Assembly (NCBI GenBank): GCA_015490475.1
Contig: WFXT01000181.1
Location: 1 to 10,657, forward strand
Reading direction: 5' to 3'
DNA: 10,657 bases
DNA from: Bacteroidota bacterium
GTDB taxonomy: Bacteria; Bacteroidota; Bacteroidia; JAADEI01
The notes under the pieces were generated by a model. That model searched no databases, was not told the DNA's origin, and saw nothing but the letters and a program-made list of their open reading frames with translations. This document shows positions 1 to 7,872 of the stretch, piece after piece; the stretch's first letter is position 1; each line of letters starts with the position of its first letter. The translations under genes and the position numbers were made by a program.

Positions 1-2652
1 CTTGTTAGTTCCTGACCCAGAAATCTTTGCCCTCCATCTGTAGAGAATTATTGGTGATAAGTTTTGGTCAACAGGTATGTAAATATTAGTATTAGAATTG
101 CCTTCGTCTGTCTGAACAAGGGTTCCATTAGAAGTAAATTGCCAGTTGCCAGAATAAACTGTCCATGCCCCTGAGTTTGTAGTAAAGTCATCATATAGGA
201 ATCCACGGGATGTATTGGCTCCCCAAGCAGTTGAAGAATCAGTAACTAAATAAAATCTTTCTTTATAGGGTCCTGAATCATTAAAATATGCCACAAAGTC
301 ACTGGTTATCCACCCAGAAGCAGGGGACTGAACCATAGTTGTTGGACGAGGTGGATTTGATGGGGGTGGCGGAGGCGGTGGTGGGGTCGTTGAACAGCCA
401 GAGACGGACCAAGTTGCAAGCCAGCCAGCATCCCTCGTGGCTCCGTCAGAAGTAAATCTGAAAGTTATTGAACTTCCAGAAGAAGTTATAGTTCCCGGTG
501 ATGTAGTGCCATGATATGTACCAATAAGTGGTGAAGCAGTTGATGGTCCATCATAGATATAAAGGAAATCATAATTCTGTTCAGTGCTAAACTGGGAAAA
601 ACTCACAGTGATTGGATTTCCATTGGGTGATTGAATAGTATATGTCCAGTTCTCATTATTGAGGTAATTATCTACTGGACCTCCTGCATCAGCGAAAATT
701 CCTGAACAGGACGACACTGTCCATGAGCCAGATGCGGGAAATGTTGAAAAGTTTTTACCAACCCAACCACTACTATCAGTAGATGAACAGTGAGCATTTA
801 CCTGCACATCATAGTGGGCGCTGGCAGCAAGTCCAGTTATCCATACAATAGTATCTGTTGTCGTCAAATATGTCCATGACGTGTAATAACTACGCTTATA
901 TCTGACAGTGTATGAAACGGCACCAGGAACAGCATTCCATGAGACCAGAGCAGCAAGAGGTTGTATTTGCAATAAAGTAAGATTTTTAGGCGCAGGGCAA
1001 GATGGTGTCATAGTTGACCATGAAGCAGCCCATCCCGGTCTGTTTGTAGCACAGTCAGAACGAAATTCTATATACAACGCTCCAGAATACCCAATTACTG
1101 TTCCGGGACTGTTAGTGCCATAAAAGTAGCCTATGAACCTGCCGTCTGGTCCCGTTCCATCCCAGATATACATATAATCCCAGGGATAGCCTCCAGCGTC
1201 AACCTCAAGGTCAAATTGCGAGAACGTAAGCACGACAGGGTCATCACCAGGCGGGTCAATAACCCATCCCAGAAATTCATCATCACCATAATTACCGGTT
1301 GGTCCTCCCGAATCATAAAAAGTCCCTGTTGATGACGTATAAACAATAATATTGGAAGGCAATCCATTAATTTTTCTGAAATAAAATTCCCAATCCCAGT
1401 TAGCACCAGGGTCAGTATGTGTTTGATTTGGATAGTGTTGATGCCCTTTTATTCTGACACAGGCTCCCGGTCTTGAGGCACTGGCATACTCAGTCGTAGC
1501 AGCCCATGGAAACCATGCAACTCTTATTCGTGGAATGTTCCAATCCTGACAAACATCACGCGTCAAATAAGCAGACGTTCCATACATAGTATCGGTGTAC
1601 CAAACTGGGTCAGACACCCATCCTTCGTGTTCATAACCTATAGTGTAATTGTTCTCGGTTCCCACATGCCAAGCCTTGTCCTCTTCGCATACCATTTGAG
1701 TTACTTCGCCCCACGAACTAATAACATAATGTGCAGAAACATTAGCACTAGGGTTTTTGAACCAATTAATAGCACTGGCATATCTGCCCTGAATAGTATG
1801 AATGGCAATGTGCGTTGGATTAGTCGTTCGCGAACTATAATTAGAAGGGTCTGCAGGGTCCCATATAGCAGGTGGATATTGTGGAACGTTGGTACACGAA
1901 GGTCCAGCAAGTAATCTATATGATAATCCTGATGGCGTGCTAACCGTCCCCTCAGAAGGATTCACATTAACCCTTCCTCGTCGTAAAATTTCCAGATTTA
2001 CCGAATCAAAAAGCACTTTCCACGGAACACGATATGGTGTGTAGCCAAGGGAAGTCATGAAGAAAGGGTCCTCCAGTAATCTAAATACGTGATAAGCAAA
2101 AACATCCTGTGCATATTGCTCCAATGGTGTCGTGGGCTCTGGTAACTCAGACAATTTTCTAATGGTTTTATTGACCACTATTAAGGGCTCAATTCTTCCA
2201 TTAGTATTTTGAAGTTCTTTAGATAGTATCTGAGCGTATGCCCTTATCTGTGCTTCAGGCTTGTATTTTAAGTCCTCCACAGGAATCCCAGTCAAATCAG
2301 AAACATATTGCAGATTATTTTTAAAATATCCAGAAGGGTCATCTGTTAACCCAAATAAACCGTATGACGGTGGCAGACCCACGCACGATGGTTCCTCATT
2401 TTCAGGAATAATATGCCTCCATCTGCTCATTTCAAAAGATACTGCTTCCAGAATGCCTACTGGCAAATTAGGATACTGACGATAAGCCTCAAGAAAATAT
2501 GGTTTCAATGCATTGAACCGGGCTAACAGTTCATTACGATTCTTCTCATTAAAAACAGGTGTCTGACCATGGATTTTAACAAACCACAGTATCTGGACAA
2601 ACAAAAAAACAATTAACTTAACCCTGTTAATCGCTATGGAAAATTTCCTCAT
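1..2652 (-). CDS. Secreted multidomain N-acetylmuramoyl-L-alanine amidase, partial (C-terminus beyond left edge)
   Basis: I translated this frame by hand: 884 codons stay open from ATG at 2652 to position 1, so the 3' end is missing. Residues about 11-29 are a hydrophobic signal peptide. Residues 60-150 look lysozyme/transglycosylase-like (ILEAVSFEMSRW, E74; SYGLFGL at 96-102; AQIRAYAQIL). Residues 275-425 are a PGRP/AmpD-type amidase that should cut the MurNAc-L-Ala bond; by alignment with AmpD the zinc ligands are H285, H404 and D414 (HTDPG), with E341 or E343 (IGYEHEG) as likely catalytic acid. A CUB domain (437-547), FnIII domain (552-638), second CUB (643-750) and eight consecutive prolines (757-764) follow. 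From 773 the sequence resembles the golvesin C-terminal/xanthan-lyase-like module of Bacteroidota amidases. The architecture suggests export and surface or secreted action; a type IX sorting domain may lie past the edge (inference). It is transcribed away from the DoxX gene. Confidence 0.88.
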   Translation of the reverse strand, partial: MRKFSIAINRVKLIVFLFVQILWFVKIHGQTPVFNEKNRNELLARFNALKPYFLEAYRQYPNLPVGILEAVSFEMSRWRHIIPENEEPSCVGLPPSYGLFGLTDDPSGYFKNNLQYVSDLTGIPVEDLKYKPEAQIRAYAQILSKELQNTNGRIEPLIVVNKTIRKLSELPEPTTPLEQYAQDVFAYHVFRLLEDPFFMTSLGYTPYRVPWKVLFDSVNLEILRRGRVNVNPSEGTVSTPSGLSYRLLAGPSCTNVPQYPPAIWDPADPSNYSSRTTNPTHIAIHTIQGRYASAINWFKNPSANVSAHYVISSWGEVTQMVCEEDKAWHVGTENNYTIGYEHEGWVSDPVWYTDTMYGTSAYLTRDVCQDWNIPRIRVAWFPWAATTEYASASRPGACVRIKGHQHYPNQTHTDPGANWDWEFYFRKINGLPSNIIVYTSSTGTFYDSGGPTGNYGDDEFLGWVIDPPGDDPVVLTFSQFDLEVDAGGYPWDYMYIWDGTGPDGRFIGYFYGTNSPGTVIGYSGALYIEFRSDCATNRPGWAASWSTMTPSCPAPKNLTLLQIQPLAALVSWNAVPGAVSYTVRYKRSYYTSWTYLTTTDTIVWITGLAASAHYDVQVNAHCSSTDSSGWVGKNFSTFPASGSWTVSSCSGIFADAGGPVDNYLNNENWTYTIQSPNGNPITVSFSQFSTEQNYDFLYIYDGPSTASPLIGTYHGTTSPGTITSSGSSITFRFTSDGATRDAGWLATWSVSGCSTTPPPPPPPPSNPPRPTTMVQSPASGWITSDFVAYFNDSGPYKERFYLVTDSSTAWGANTSRGFLYDDFTTNSGAWTVYSGNWQFTSNGTLVQTDEGNSNTNIYIPVDQNLSPIILYRWRAKISGSGTNK

Positions 2653-2686
2653 TACACTTTCTGTTTTTTATTTCCCCCCTTATTCA

Positions 2687-2717
2687 CAAAAATACATGTA
2701 ATTCCAATTTAAAACAA
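2687..2717 (-). promoter_or_regulatory. Candidate Bacteroidota-type promoter for the amidase
   Basis: Read on the minus strand, TATTTTTG (2694-2687) matches the Bacteroidota -7 consensus TAnnTTTG. A TTG at 2717-2715 lies 20 nt upstream, near the expected -33 spacing. Transcription would begin near 2680, about 28 nt before the ATG at 2652. The opposite strand of this 125-bp divergent spacer shows no equally good box for the DoxX gene; the nearest is TACGTTCT at 2730-2737, which lacks the final TTG. This is motif matching only. Confidence 0.45.
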
Positions 2718-2777
2718 CTCCATAAAAATATACGTTCTTTTCACTAAGAAAGTGCTAATCCTACAAAAACACATCCC

Positions 2778-3209
2778 ATGAAGAAGTTTGTTATTGCTAT
2801 CCAGAACATTGGTGAAAACTTCAAGAGTTTGTCACTTCTTGGCTTGAGACTTATCCTTGCTTACGGTTTTTACGAGCCGGCTCTATCCAAACTCAAAAAC
2901 ATTGATTCTGTGGCTCAATGGTTCAGTCAATTAGGGTACCCCTTCCCCCTCCTGAGTGCCTATCTGGCAGGCATAACAGAATTTTTGGGTGTCATACTCT
3001 TAACACTTGGCTTTCTAACAAGAATAATTTCCATTCCCCTTATGTTTGTTATGCTCGTTGCCATCTTCACAGTCCACTGGCAACACGGCTTTCCTGCCTG
3101 TCAAAACGGCTTTGAAATTCCACTTTATTACTTCCTGATGCTATTTGTCCTTTTCTCACACGGTGCAGGAAAACTAAGCCTTGACCATCTGATATTTAAA
3201 AAATCTTAA
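2778..3209 (+). CDS. DoxX family integral membrane protein
   Basis: The protein has 143 residues, usual for the DoxX family, and is the only plus-strand gene seen here. Hydrophobic stretches at about 18-36, 57-80, 83-100 and 114-127 fit a four-helix inner-membrane protein. Family features visible are the first-helix arginine (GLRLILAYGF, R24), the second-helix segment with E68 followed by LGFLTR (77-82), and the last block NGFEIPLYY (110-118) leading into GAGKLSLD. DoxX relatives have been linked to quinone-dependent oxidation and to redox or oxidative-stress membrane complexes, but the substrate of this copy cannot be read from sequence. No Shine-Dalgarno precedes the ATG; the leader is A-rich. 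It diverges from the amidase, and its TAA overlaps the GWxTD stop codon by 4 bp on the opposite strand. Confidence 0.85.
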   Translation: MKKFVIAIQNIGENFKSLSLLGLRLILAYGFYEPALSKLKNIDSVAQWFSQLGYPFPLLSAYLAGITEFLGVILLTLGFLTRIISIPLMFVMLVAIFTVHWQHGFPACQNGFEIPLYYFLMLFVLFSHGAGKLSLDHLIFKKS

Positions 3210-4315
3210 TCACTGGGAGCATAGAATTCATAATAGTCTCTGACCTGCTTTCCAAAATAAGACCTGCCCTTTGTCCTGTCAGGATTCCAGTATTGCGGGT
3301 CTTTTTCCCCTTCCATTACATATCTCTCCCAGTAAGGGTTAAAAATTTCTCCCGGCAGTGTGGAATGTATTAACTCATAATAATTGGAAGCAATATATGG
3401 ATTATAGAAAACGAAACGCACATTGAAAAATCCCTTTAATTGCCTGTATATCCATATTTCATAAGGCAAAACTCCCGGCTCCATATTCTTGACAAATCTC
3501 TGGTCTGGAAAGCCATATTGAATAAGCACTCGCCCCCTGTCTGTTTCATATCCAGCCTCCGTCCTCGTTGAAAAATGCTCCAGTGCATAATCCACTCTCT
3601 TTTTAAATTCCCAAAACACATCCATCTTTCCTCGCCATATATCTTTCATAATGCTTCTTACAGACTCTGTATCACCGTCTTTAATATACTTGCTCAACTG
3701 TTCATTTTCATATAAGACAAGCATTGCCTTAGCATAGTGAAATAACATCTCAGAATTAACAGTGTCAAAGAAATTTTCAAGATTAGCATACCATTGCCTT
3801 TTGATAACATTAGCACCAGCAATCAGGACAACTTCCAGACTAATCAGACTGGTATCCACTCGCACCCCTAAAGACAGTGATTCTTTTACCCATTGAACGA
3901 CAGAATCTCTACCATTTTTAATGATTATCAACTTTGCTGAATCACCATCTGTTCTCACCTCTACGTACAATCGTTCTGGGTTGCCTAAAGCAGGTTCAAA
4001 TTCGTCTTTCAAAGGTATTATGTCAGACAGCGGTTCCTGTTTATGTGATCCAACAAACCATGTTTGATCCTGTGTTGAAATCCATAAAGGGCTATCCACA
4101 GGACAGCGTTCTGATAGCCAAGTTTTAACAGTACCTCCCTTTACATTTACCGTATCTAATACGCCACATTTCACAATATAGGTTTGGGAAGAATCAACGG
4201 ATATTAGCCAGACCCACCAACGCAATATATCACCATCAAAAATGCGATACACACGAACTTGCGAAAGACTTACGTACGATAATAACAGTAGTCCAACAAA
4301 GACTAATCGCCCCAC
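3206..4315 (-). CDS. Secreted GWxTD domain-containing protein
   Basis: The 369-residue protein begins with GTG: the codon just upstream in frame is TAA (TAAGTG), so no earlier start exists, and a later one would lose the signal peptide. Residues 1-18 form a hydrophobic signal with likely cleavage before Q19; there is no lipobox cysteine. The C-terminal half shows the GWxTD domain: the core at 255-262 reads GYETDRGR, followed by VLIQYGFPD, PYEIWIY, a F-x-F-Y strand and LPGEIFNPYW. The tryptophan that names the motif is tyrosine here. The domain is widespread in Bacteroidota and some other phyla and has no established biochemical role. The N-terminal half (about 20-200) I do not recognise. It starts 48 nt after the sucB stop with no terminator between, so co-transcription is likely. 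The product is probably periplasmic or surface-exposed. Confidence 0.82.
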   Translation of the reverse strand: MGRLVFVGLLLLSYVSLSQVRVYRIFDGDILRWWVWLISVDSSQTYIVKCGVLDTVNVKGGTVKTWLSERCPVDSPLWISTQDQTWFVGSHKQEPLSDIIPLKDEFEPALGNPERLYVEVRTDGDSAKLIIIKNGRDSVVQWVKESLSLGVRVDTSLISLEVVLIAGANVIKRQWYANLENFFDTVNSEMLFHYAKAMLVLYENEQLSKYIKDGDTESVRSIMKDIWRGKMDVFWEFKKRVDYALEHFSTRTEAGYETDRGRVLIQYGFPDQRFVKNMEPGVLPYEIWIYRQLKGFFNVRFVFYNPYIASNYYELIHSTLPGEIFNPYWERYVMEGEKDPQYWNPDRTKGRSYFGKQVRDYYEFYAPSD

Positions 4316-4363
4316 ACTTAAGGAAACGCTTTATTACAAGAAACAATTCTCTATCGCCCTGAA

Positions 4364-5689
4364 TTATAGCATCAACAACTTGCTTTCTATTGGGTCTGTG
4401 CCATCAATTAACATAATAGGGTTCTGCAATAACTCAATTACACGAACAAGAAAACTAACAGCATCTGCACCATCTATTAACCTATGGTCATAAGAAAGGG
4501 CTAAATACATCATTGGTCTTATTTCTATTTTGCCATTTACTGCCACAGGTCTTTGCTTTATGGCATGCATTCCCAAAATAGCAGTTTGCGGATAATTAAG
4601 CAACGGCGTTGACATTAAAGAACCAAAAACTCCTCCATTAGTAATAGTAAATGTTCCTCCTTCAAGGTCTTCTGGTTTTAACTTGGCTTCCCTGCCTTTT
4701 CGTGCCAGTTCGTCTATTTCTCGCTCTAATTCGGGTAATGTTTTGGACTCAGCATTTCTGACAACAGGAACCACTAATCCTCTGGGTGTCGCAACGGCAA
4801 TACCAATATCAGCATAGTTGAAATAAACCACTTCATCACCGTCTATCTGTGCATTAACCTGCGGAAATTCCATCAGAGCAATAGCACATGCCCGTGTAAA
4901 GAAAGACATTATGCCCAACTTGACTCCATGCTTCTCTTTAAATGCTTCTTTATACTTTTTGCGAATCTCCATAATGGCAGACATATCAACTTCATTAAAG
5001 GTTGTCAACATAGCAGTATTATGACGGGCATTCATTAATCGTTTGATAAGTGCTTTTCTCAACGGCGTCAATCGTTTTCTGGTAGTAGTCCTCTCTCCTT
5101 TAGGCAAAGACTTGAATTCTTGTGCTTTTTGCATAACAGGTCTCCCACCAGTCTTTTCTTCTTTTAATCTCTGTTTAATATAGTTAATTACATCCTGCTT
5201 GGTTATTTTACCTCCTGATCCTGTCCCCTCCAACTGTTCTGGCTCAATACCATATTCTTTCATTAATCGCAAGGCTACTGGCGTAGCCTTGGGTTCTTCC
5301 TTAATTCTTGTCTCTGTTGATTGAACCTCTTGTTTTTCCACTTTTTTGGCGGAACGATCCTCTTCTGGCTCTGCTTCCTTCTGGATAACTTCTTCCTTTT
5401 GCTCTGGTGTTATTCCTTTGGGCTCTGAGACTGCCTGTTCATCCACCACTTCCACAGTCGCTATAACATCACCCGGATTAACTACTTCCCCCTCTTGCTT
5501 GATAATTTTAATTTTGCCGGTTGCCGGTGATGGCACTTCAACAGTAGCCTTGTCAGTCTCCAATTCCGCAACAGGCTCATCCTCATTAACTATATCTCCG
5601 TCCTTAACAAGCCATTGACTTATAAGAATTTCCTGAACAGATTCCCCGACTGATGGAACCTTCACCTCTATAACCTTCCCATTAGCCAT
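4364..5689 (-). CDS. sucB: Dihydrolipoyllysine-residue succinyltransferase, E2 of 2-oxoglutarate dehydrogenase
   Basis: This E2 enzyme moves the succinyl group from lipoamide to CoA in the 2-oxoglutarate dehydrogenase complex of the TCA cycle. In the 441 residues, a lipoyl domain occupies about 4-82 with lipoyl lysine K47 in ETDKATVEV. A charged, flexible Glu/Lys-rich linker spans 84-134. The E3/E1-binding domain lies at about 135-175 (TPVALRLMKEYGI ... GTGSGGKITKQDV). The catalytic acyltransferase domain runs from about 205 to the end, with active-site H402 and D406 in DHRLIDG. The blocks TTFNEVDM, NGGVFGSLMSTP and ILGMHAIKQRP are typical of SucB rather than pyruvate dehydrogenase E2. The E1 (sucA) and E3 (lpd) genes are not in the window. 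The ATG at 5689 lies 70 nt downstream of the aminotransferase stop, with a candidate promoter between. Confidence 0.95.
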   Translation of the reverse strand: MANGKVIEVKVPSVGESVQEILISQWLVKDGDIVNEDEPVAELETDKATVEVPSPATGKIKIIKQEGEVVNPGDVIATVEVVDEQAVSEPKGITPEQKEEVIQKEAEPEEDRSAKKVEKQEVQSTETRIKEEPKATPVALRLMKEYGIEPEQLEGTGSGGKITKQDVINYIKQRLKEEKTGGRPVMQKAQEFKSLPKGERTTTRKRLTPLRKALIKRLMNARHNTAMLTTFNEVDMSAIMEIRKKYKEAFKEKHGVKLGIMSFFTRACAIALMEFPQVNAQIDGDEVVYFNYADIGIAVATPRGLVVPVVRNAESKTLPELEREIDELARKGREAKLKPEDLEGGTFTITNGGVFGSLMSTPLLNYPQTAILGMHAIKQRPVAVNGKIEIRPMMYLALSYDHRLIDGADAVSFLVRVIELLQNPIMLIDGTDPIESKLLML

Positions 5690-5720
5690 TTCTACCCAAA
5701 TTTGTGAACTTTACTTTAAG

Positions 5721-5728
5721 CAAAAGTA
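5721..5728 (-). promoter_or_regulatory. Candidate -7 element upstream of sucB
   Basis: On the minus strand TACTTTTG matches TAnnTTTG exactly. A start near 5714 would give a leader of about 25 nt before the sucB ATG, similar to the leaders predicted for the amidase and HU genes. No clear TTG -33 element sits 17-21 nt upstream, so the match is weaker. If real, it separates sucB and the GWxTD gene from the tig-clpPX unit. Confidence 0.35.
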
Positions 5729-5759
5729 TAAACTGTTTGTCATTCATTGCATTACCTGA

Positions 5760-6608
5760 TTATGATGCTGTAATAATTTCTTCAAGGTTTATCCCAGTAA
5801 CACTCAATAATTCCTCTCTCAAGGATTCAAGCAAATCCTTTATCTTATTTACATCAAATACAACATCATTTATTCTGGCTACTGGCACTATTGGTTTAGT
5901 TGTTCCAGTAATGAAAGCACCATCCATTTCTCTTATCAACGACACTGGCACATCCCTCTCATACACAGTAATTCCCTTATTGTGGGCAATATCAATAACA
6001 ACTTTTCTTGTAATGCCCCTTAAAATATTACCTATGGGCGTAACAATGGCACCATCCTTAATGAAAAATATGTTGCTTCGTGGCGTTTCAAGAACCTTGT
6101 CCTGCCACGTAAAAAGAACATCGTTGGAAGACGTTTGCATCTGTGCTATTTTTCCCACCGCATAAAATGTCGTTTTCACTTCTGGTATGGGTCGCAAAAA
6201 TTCATACGTCTCAAGGCTAATGCCCCTATCAAGCCATTCAACAGGAATTTCATTTATTATCTCCGAAAAAACAATTAATACTGACTTAGCATCAGGATTC
6301 CAACCATCTAAAGAATGTCCTGCACTAAGCACCAGTCTGAATGCTTGTCTGCCCCCGTTTCGCTTAACCAATTCCCCTAAAATGTCCTTTAAAGATTCCT
6401 TATCAACGGGCACTTCCAGTTTAAGAACAGAAGCAGAATAGTAGAATCTTTCAAGATAAAGTTCCGTCAGTGGACTTAACCCCTCTTCACCGGACAAGAA
6501 ATAGTCAAAGATTGCCCAGCCACGCAAAAAACCAAGCAACCTCGCAGAGACAAATAACTCATCACTCTTAACAAATTTACCATCAAGCCAATGCCATTCC
6601 CTTAACAT
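5760..6608 (-). CDS. Class IV PLP-dependent aminotransferase
   Basis: This 282-residue fold-type IV aminotransferase belongs with branched-chain and D-amino-acid aminotransferases and aminodeoxychorismate lyase. Visible family marks are the N-terminal LRGWAIFDYF (28-37), the presumed PLP Schiff-base lysine K145 in EVKTTFY, E174 in VLETPRSNIFF positioned to contact the pyridine nitrogen, and a phosphate-binding region with ILRGITRK. The usual DEAF-TGT block reads MDGAFITGT, a small departure. Bacteroidota carry similar proteins of uncertain substrate; the sequence does not decide between branched-chain, D-amino-acid or PabC-like activity, so no symbol is given. The ATG lies 14 nt after the clpX stop, making it the likely last gene of the tig-clpP-clpX unit. 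No terminator hairpin is visible before sucB. Confidence 0.87.
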   Translation of the reverse strand: MLREWHWLDGKFVKSDELFVSARLLGFLRGWAIFDYFLSGEEGLSPLTELYLERFYYSASVLKLEVPVDKESLKDILGELVKRNGGRQAFRLVLSAGHSLDGWNPDAKSVLIVFSEIINEIPVEWLDRGISLETYEFLRPIPEVKTTFYAVGKIAQMQTSSNDVLFTWQDKVLETPRSNIFFIKDGAIVTPIGNILRGITRKVVIDIAHNKGITVYERDVPVSLIREMDGAFITGTTKPIVPVARINDVVFDVNKIKDLLESLREELLSVTGINLEEIITAS

Positions 6609-6622
6609 AACTTTTTCTCTGC

Positions 6623-7858
6623 TTACGCAACTTTTTTAAGTGAGCCAAAACGTTCTCCCACCTTCTTTCTGACCTCTTCCCGTGTTATCTTTAAAGCATC
6701 CACTCCACTACCCGGCAACTCATACATATAATCCAGCAAAATGGTCTCCACGATCGTCTTCAGCCCCCTTGCCCCAAGATTAAGTTTAATTGCCCAACGA
6801 ACAATCTCATCAATGGCATCGTCTGTAAACGTCAATTCAATGCCATCAATAGCAAATAATTCTCTATACTGCTTTATTATAGCATTCTTGGGTTCTGTAA
6901 GGATTAATCTCATCATCCTTTCATCCAGCGGGTCAAGAGCAGTTATCACAGGAAACCTACCAATTAATTCCGGAATAAAACCATAACGACGCAAATCCAT
7001 TGGCGTTACATACTGAAGCAAATTTGTTTCATCAATATCTGCCACGTCAGTAGTTTTGAATCCTACAGAAGAACTTTTTAGACGTCGTTCTATTATCTTA
7101 TCCAGACCATCAAAGGCTCCCCCACCAAAAAACAATATGTGTTGTGTATTAACTTTTATCATGGGCTGTTCGGGATGCTTTCTGCCCCCCTGTGGCGGAA
7201 CCAAAACATCAGAACCCTCAAGCAATTTTAATAGTGCTTGCTGAACTCCTTCTCCTGAAACATCCCTCGTAATAGAAGGATTTTCTCCTTGCTTGCGTGC
7301 AATCTTATCTATTTCATCAATATACACGATTCCAACTTCTGCCCATTCCACATCATAATTAGCACTCTGTAATAATCTGGTCAAAATACTTTCAACATCT
7401 TCTCCGACATACCCTGCCTCCGTAAACGTAGTAGCATCAACAATACAGAAAGGAACATCCAATAAATTGGCTATTGTCCGTGCCAATAATGTCTTTCCAA
7501 CCCCCGTAGGTCCAACCATTAAGATATTTGCCTTCTCAAGCGAAGAACCCTCATTGCCTTCTTCAAATGCTCTTATTACACGCTTGTAGTGATTATACAC
7601 TGCAACAGCAAGAGTTTTTTTCGCTCTTTCCTGTCCAACAACATATTGGTCAAGATATTCCTTAATTTCCTTAGGTGTCTTTAATTTCAACTTTCCACGT
7701 AGATGCTGTTTCTTCTGTCTGCTAATTAGTTCATAACCCTTTTCAAGGCACGTTTCACAAATGAAAGCATTAATGCCCCTCACAGCAAATCTACCCTCAA
7801 GCGGTTGCCCACAAAAATTACAAATCCTGTGCTGTCTTACCTTACTATCCTGAGTCAT
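6623..7858 (-). CDS. clpX: ATP-dependent Clp protease ATP-binding subunit ClpX
   Basis: ClpX is the hexameric AAA+ unfoldase that recognises tagged or damaged cytosolic proteins and feeds them to ClpP. The 411 residues are normal length. The N-terminal zinc-binding domain has C13/C16 and C34/C37. The AAA+ domain shows Walker A GPTGVGKT (116-123), the pore loop GYVGED (149-154), Walker B VYIDE (178-182), the RKH loop within GGRKHPEQP, and the sensor-2 block GARGLKTIVE. The ClpP-docking IGF tripeptide appears as VGF (SSSVGF), a conservative change that should still dock. It sits 14 nt after clpP and 14 nt before the aminotransferase, so it is translated from the same polycistronic message. Confidence 0.98.
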   Translation of the reverse strand: MTQDSKVRQHRICNFCGQPLEGRFAVRGINAFICETCLEKGYELISRQKKQHLRGKLKLKTPKEIKEYLDQYVVGQERAKKTLAVAVYNHYKRVIRAFEEGNEGSSLEKANILMVGPTGVGKTLLARTIANLLDVPFCIVDATTFTEAGYVGEDVESILTRLLQSANYDVEWAEVGIVYIDEIDKIARKQGENPSITRDVSGEGVQQALLKLLEGSDVLVPPQGGRKHPEQPMIKVNTQHILFFGGGAFDGLDKIIERRLKSSSVGFKTTDVADIDETNLLQYVTPMDLRRYGFIPELIGRFPVITALDPLDERMMRLILTEPKNAIIKQYRELFAIDGIELTFTDDAIDEIVRWAIKLNLGARGLKTIVETILLDYMYELPGSGVDALKITREEVRKKVGERFGSLKKVA

Positions 7859-7872
7859 AATTCCTCAAACTA

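Noticed and set aside
371..410. GGC/GGT-rich low-complexity tract that looks like a tandem repeat
   Set aside because: It is the antisense of the polyproline linker (residues 757-764) of the amidase, using mixed proline codons.
1131..1914. Short reading frames on both strands (such as 1131-1406 minus and 1627-1914 plus)
   Set aside because: The continuous 884-codon amidase frame covers the region and carries real domains; these are out-of-frame or antisense shadows.
2655..2754. 8-bp inverted repeat CACTTTCT / AGAAAGTG in the amidase-DoxX divergent spacer
   Set aside because: The arms are short and 84 nt apart, which is close to chance in a 125-bp A+T-rich spacer. One arm lies in the amidase leader and nothing else supports an operator.
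5704..6165. 153-codon plus-strand reading frame opposite the aminotransferase
   Set aside because: It is antisense to a gene with clear PLP-enzyme motifs, and its own translation shows no recognisable domain.
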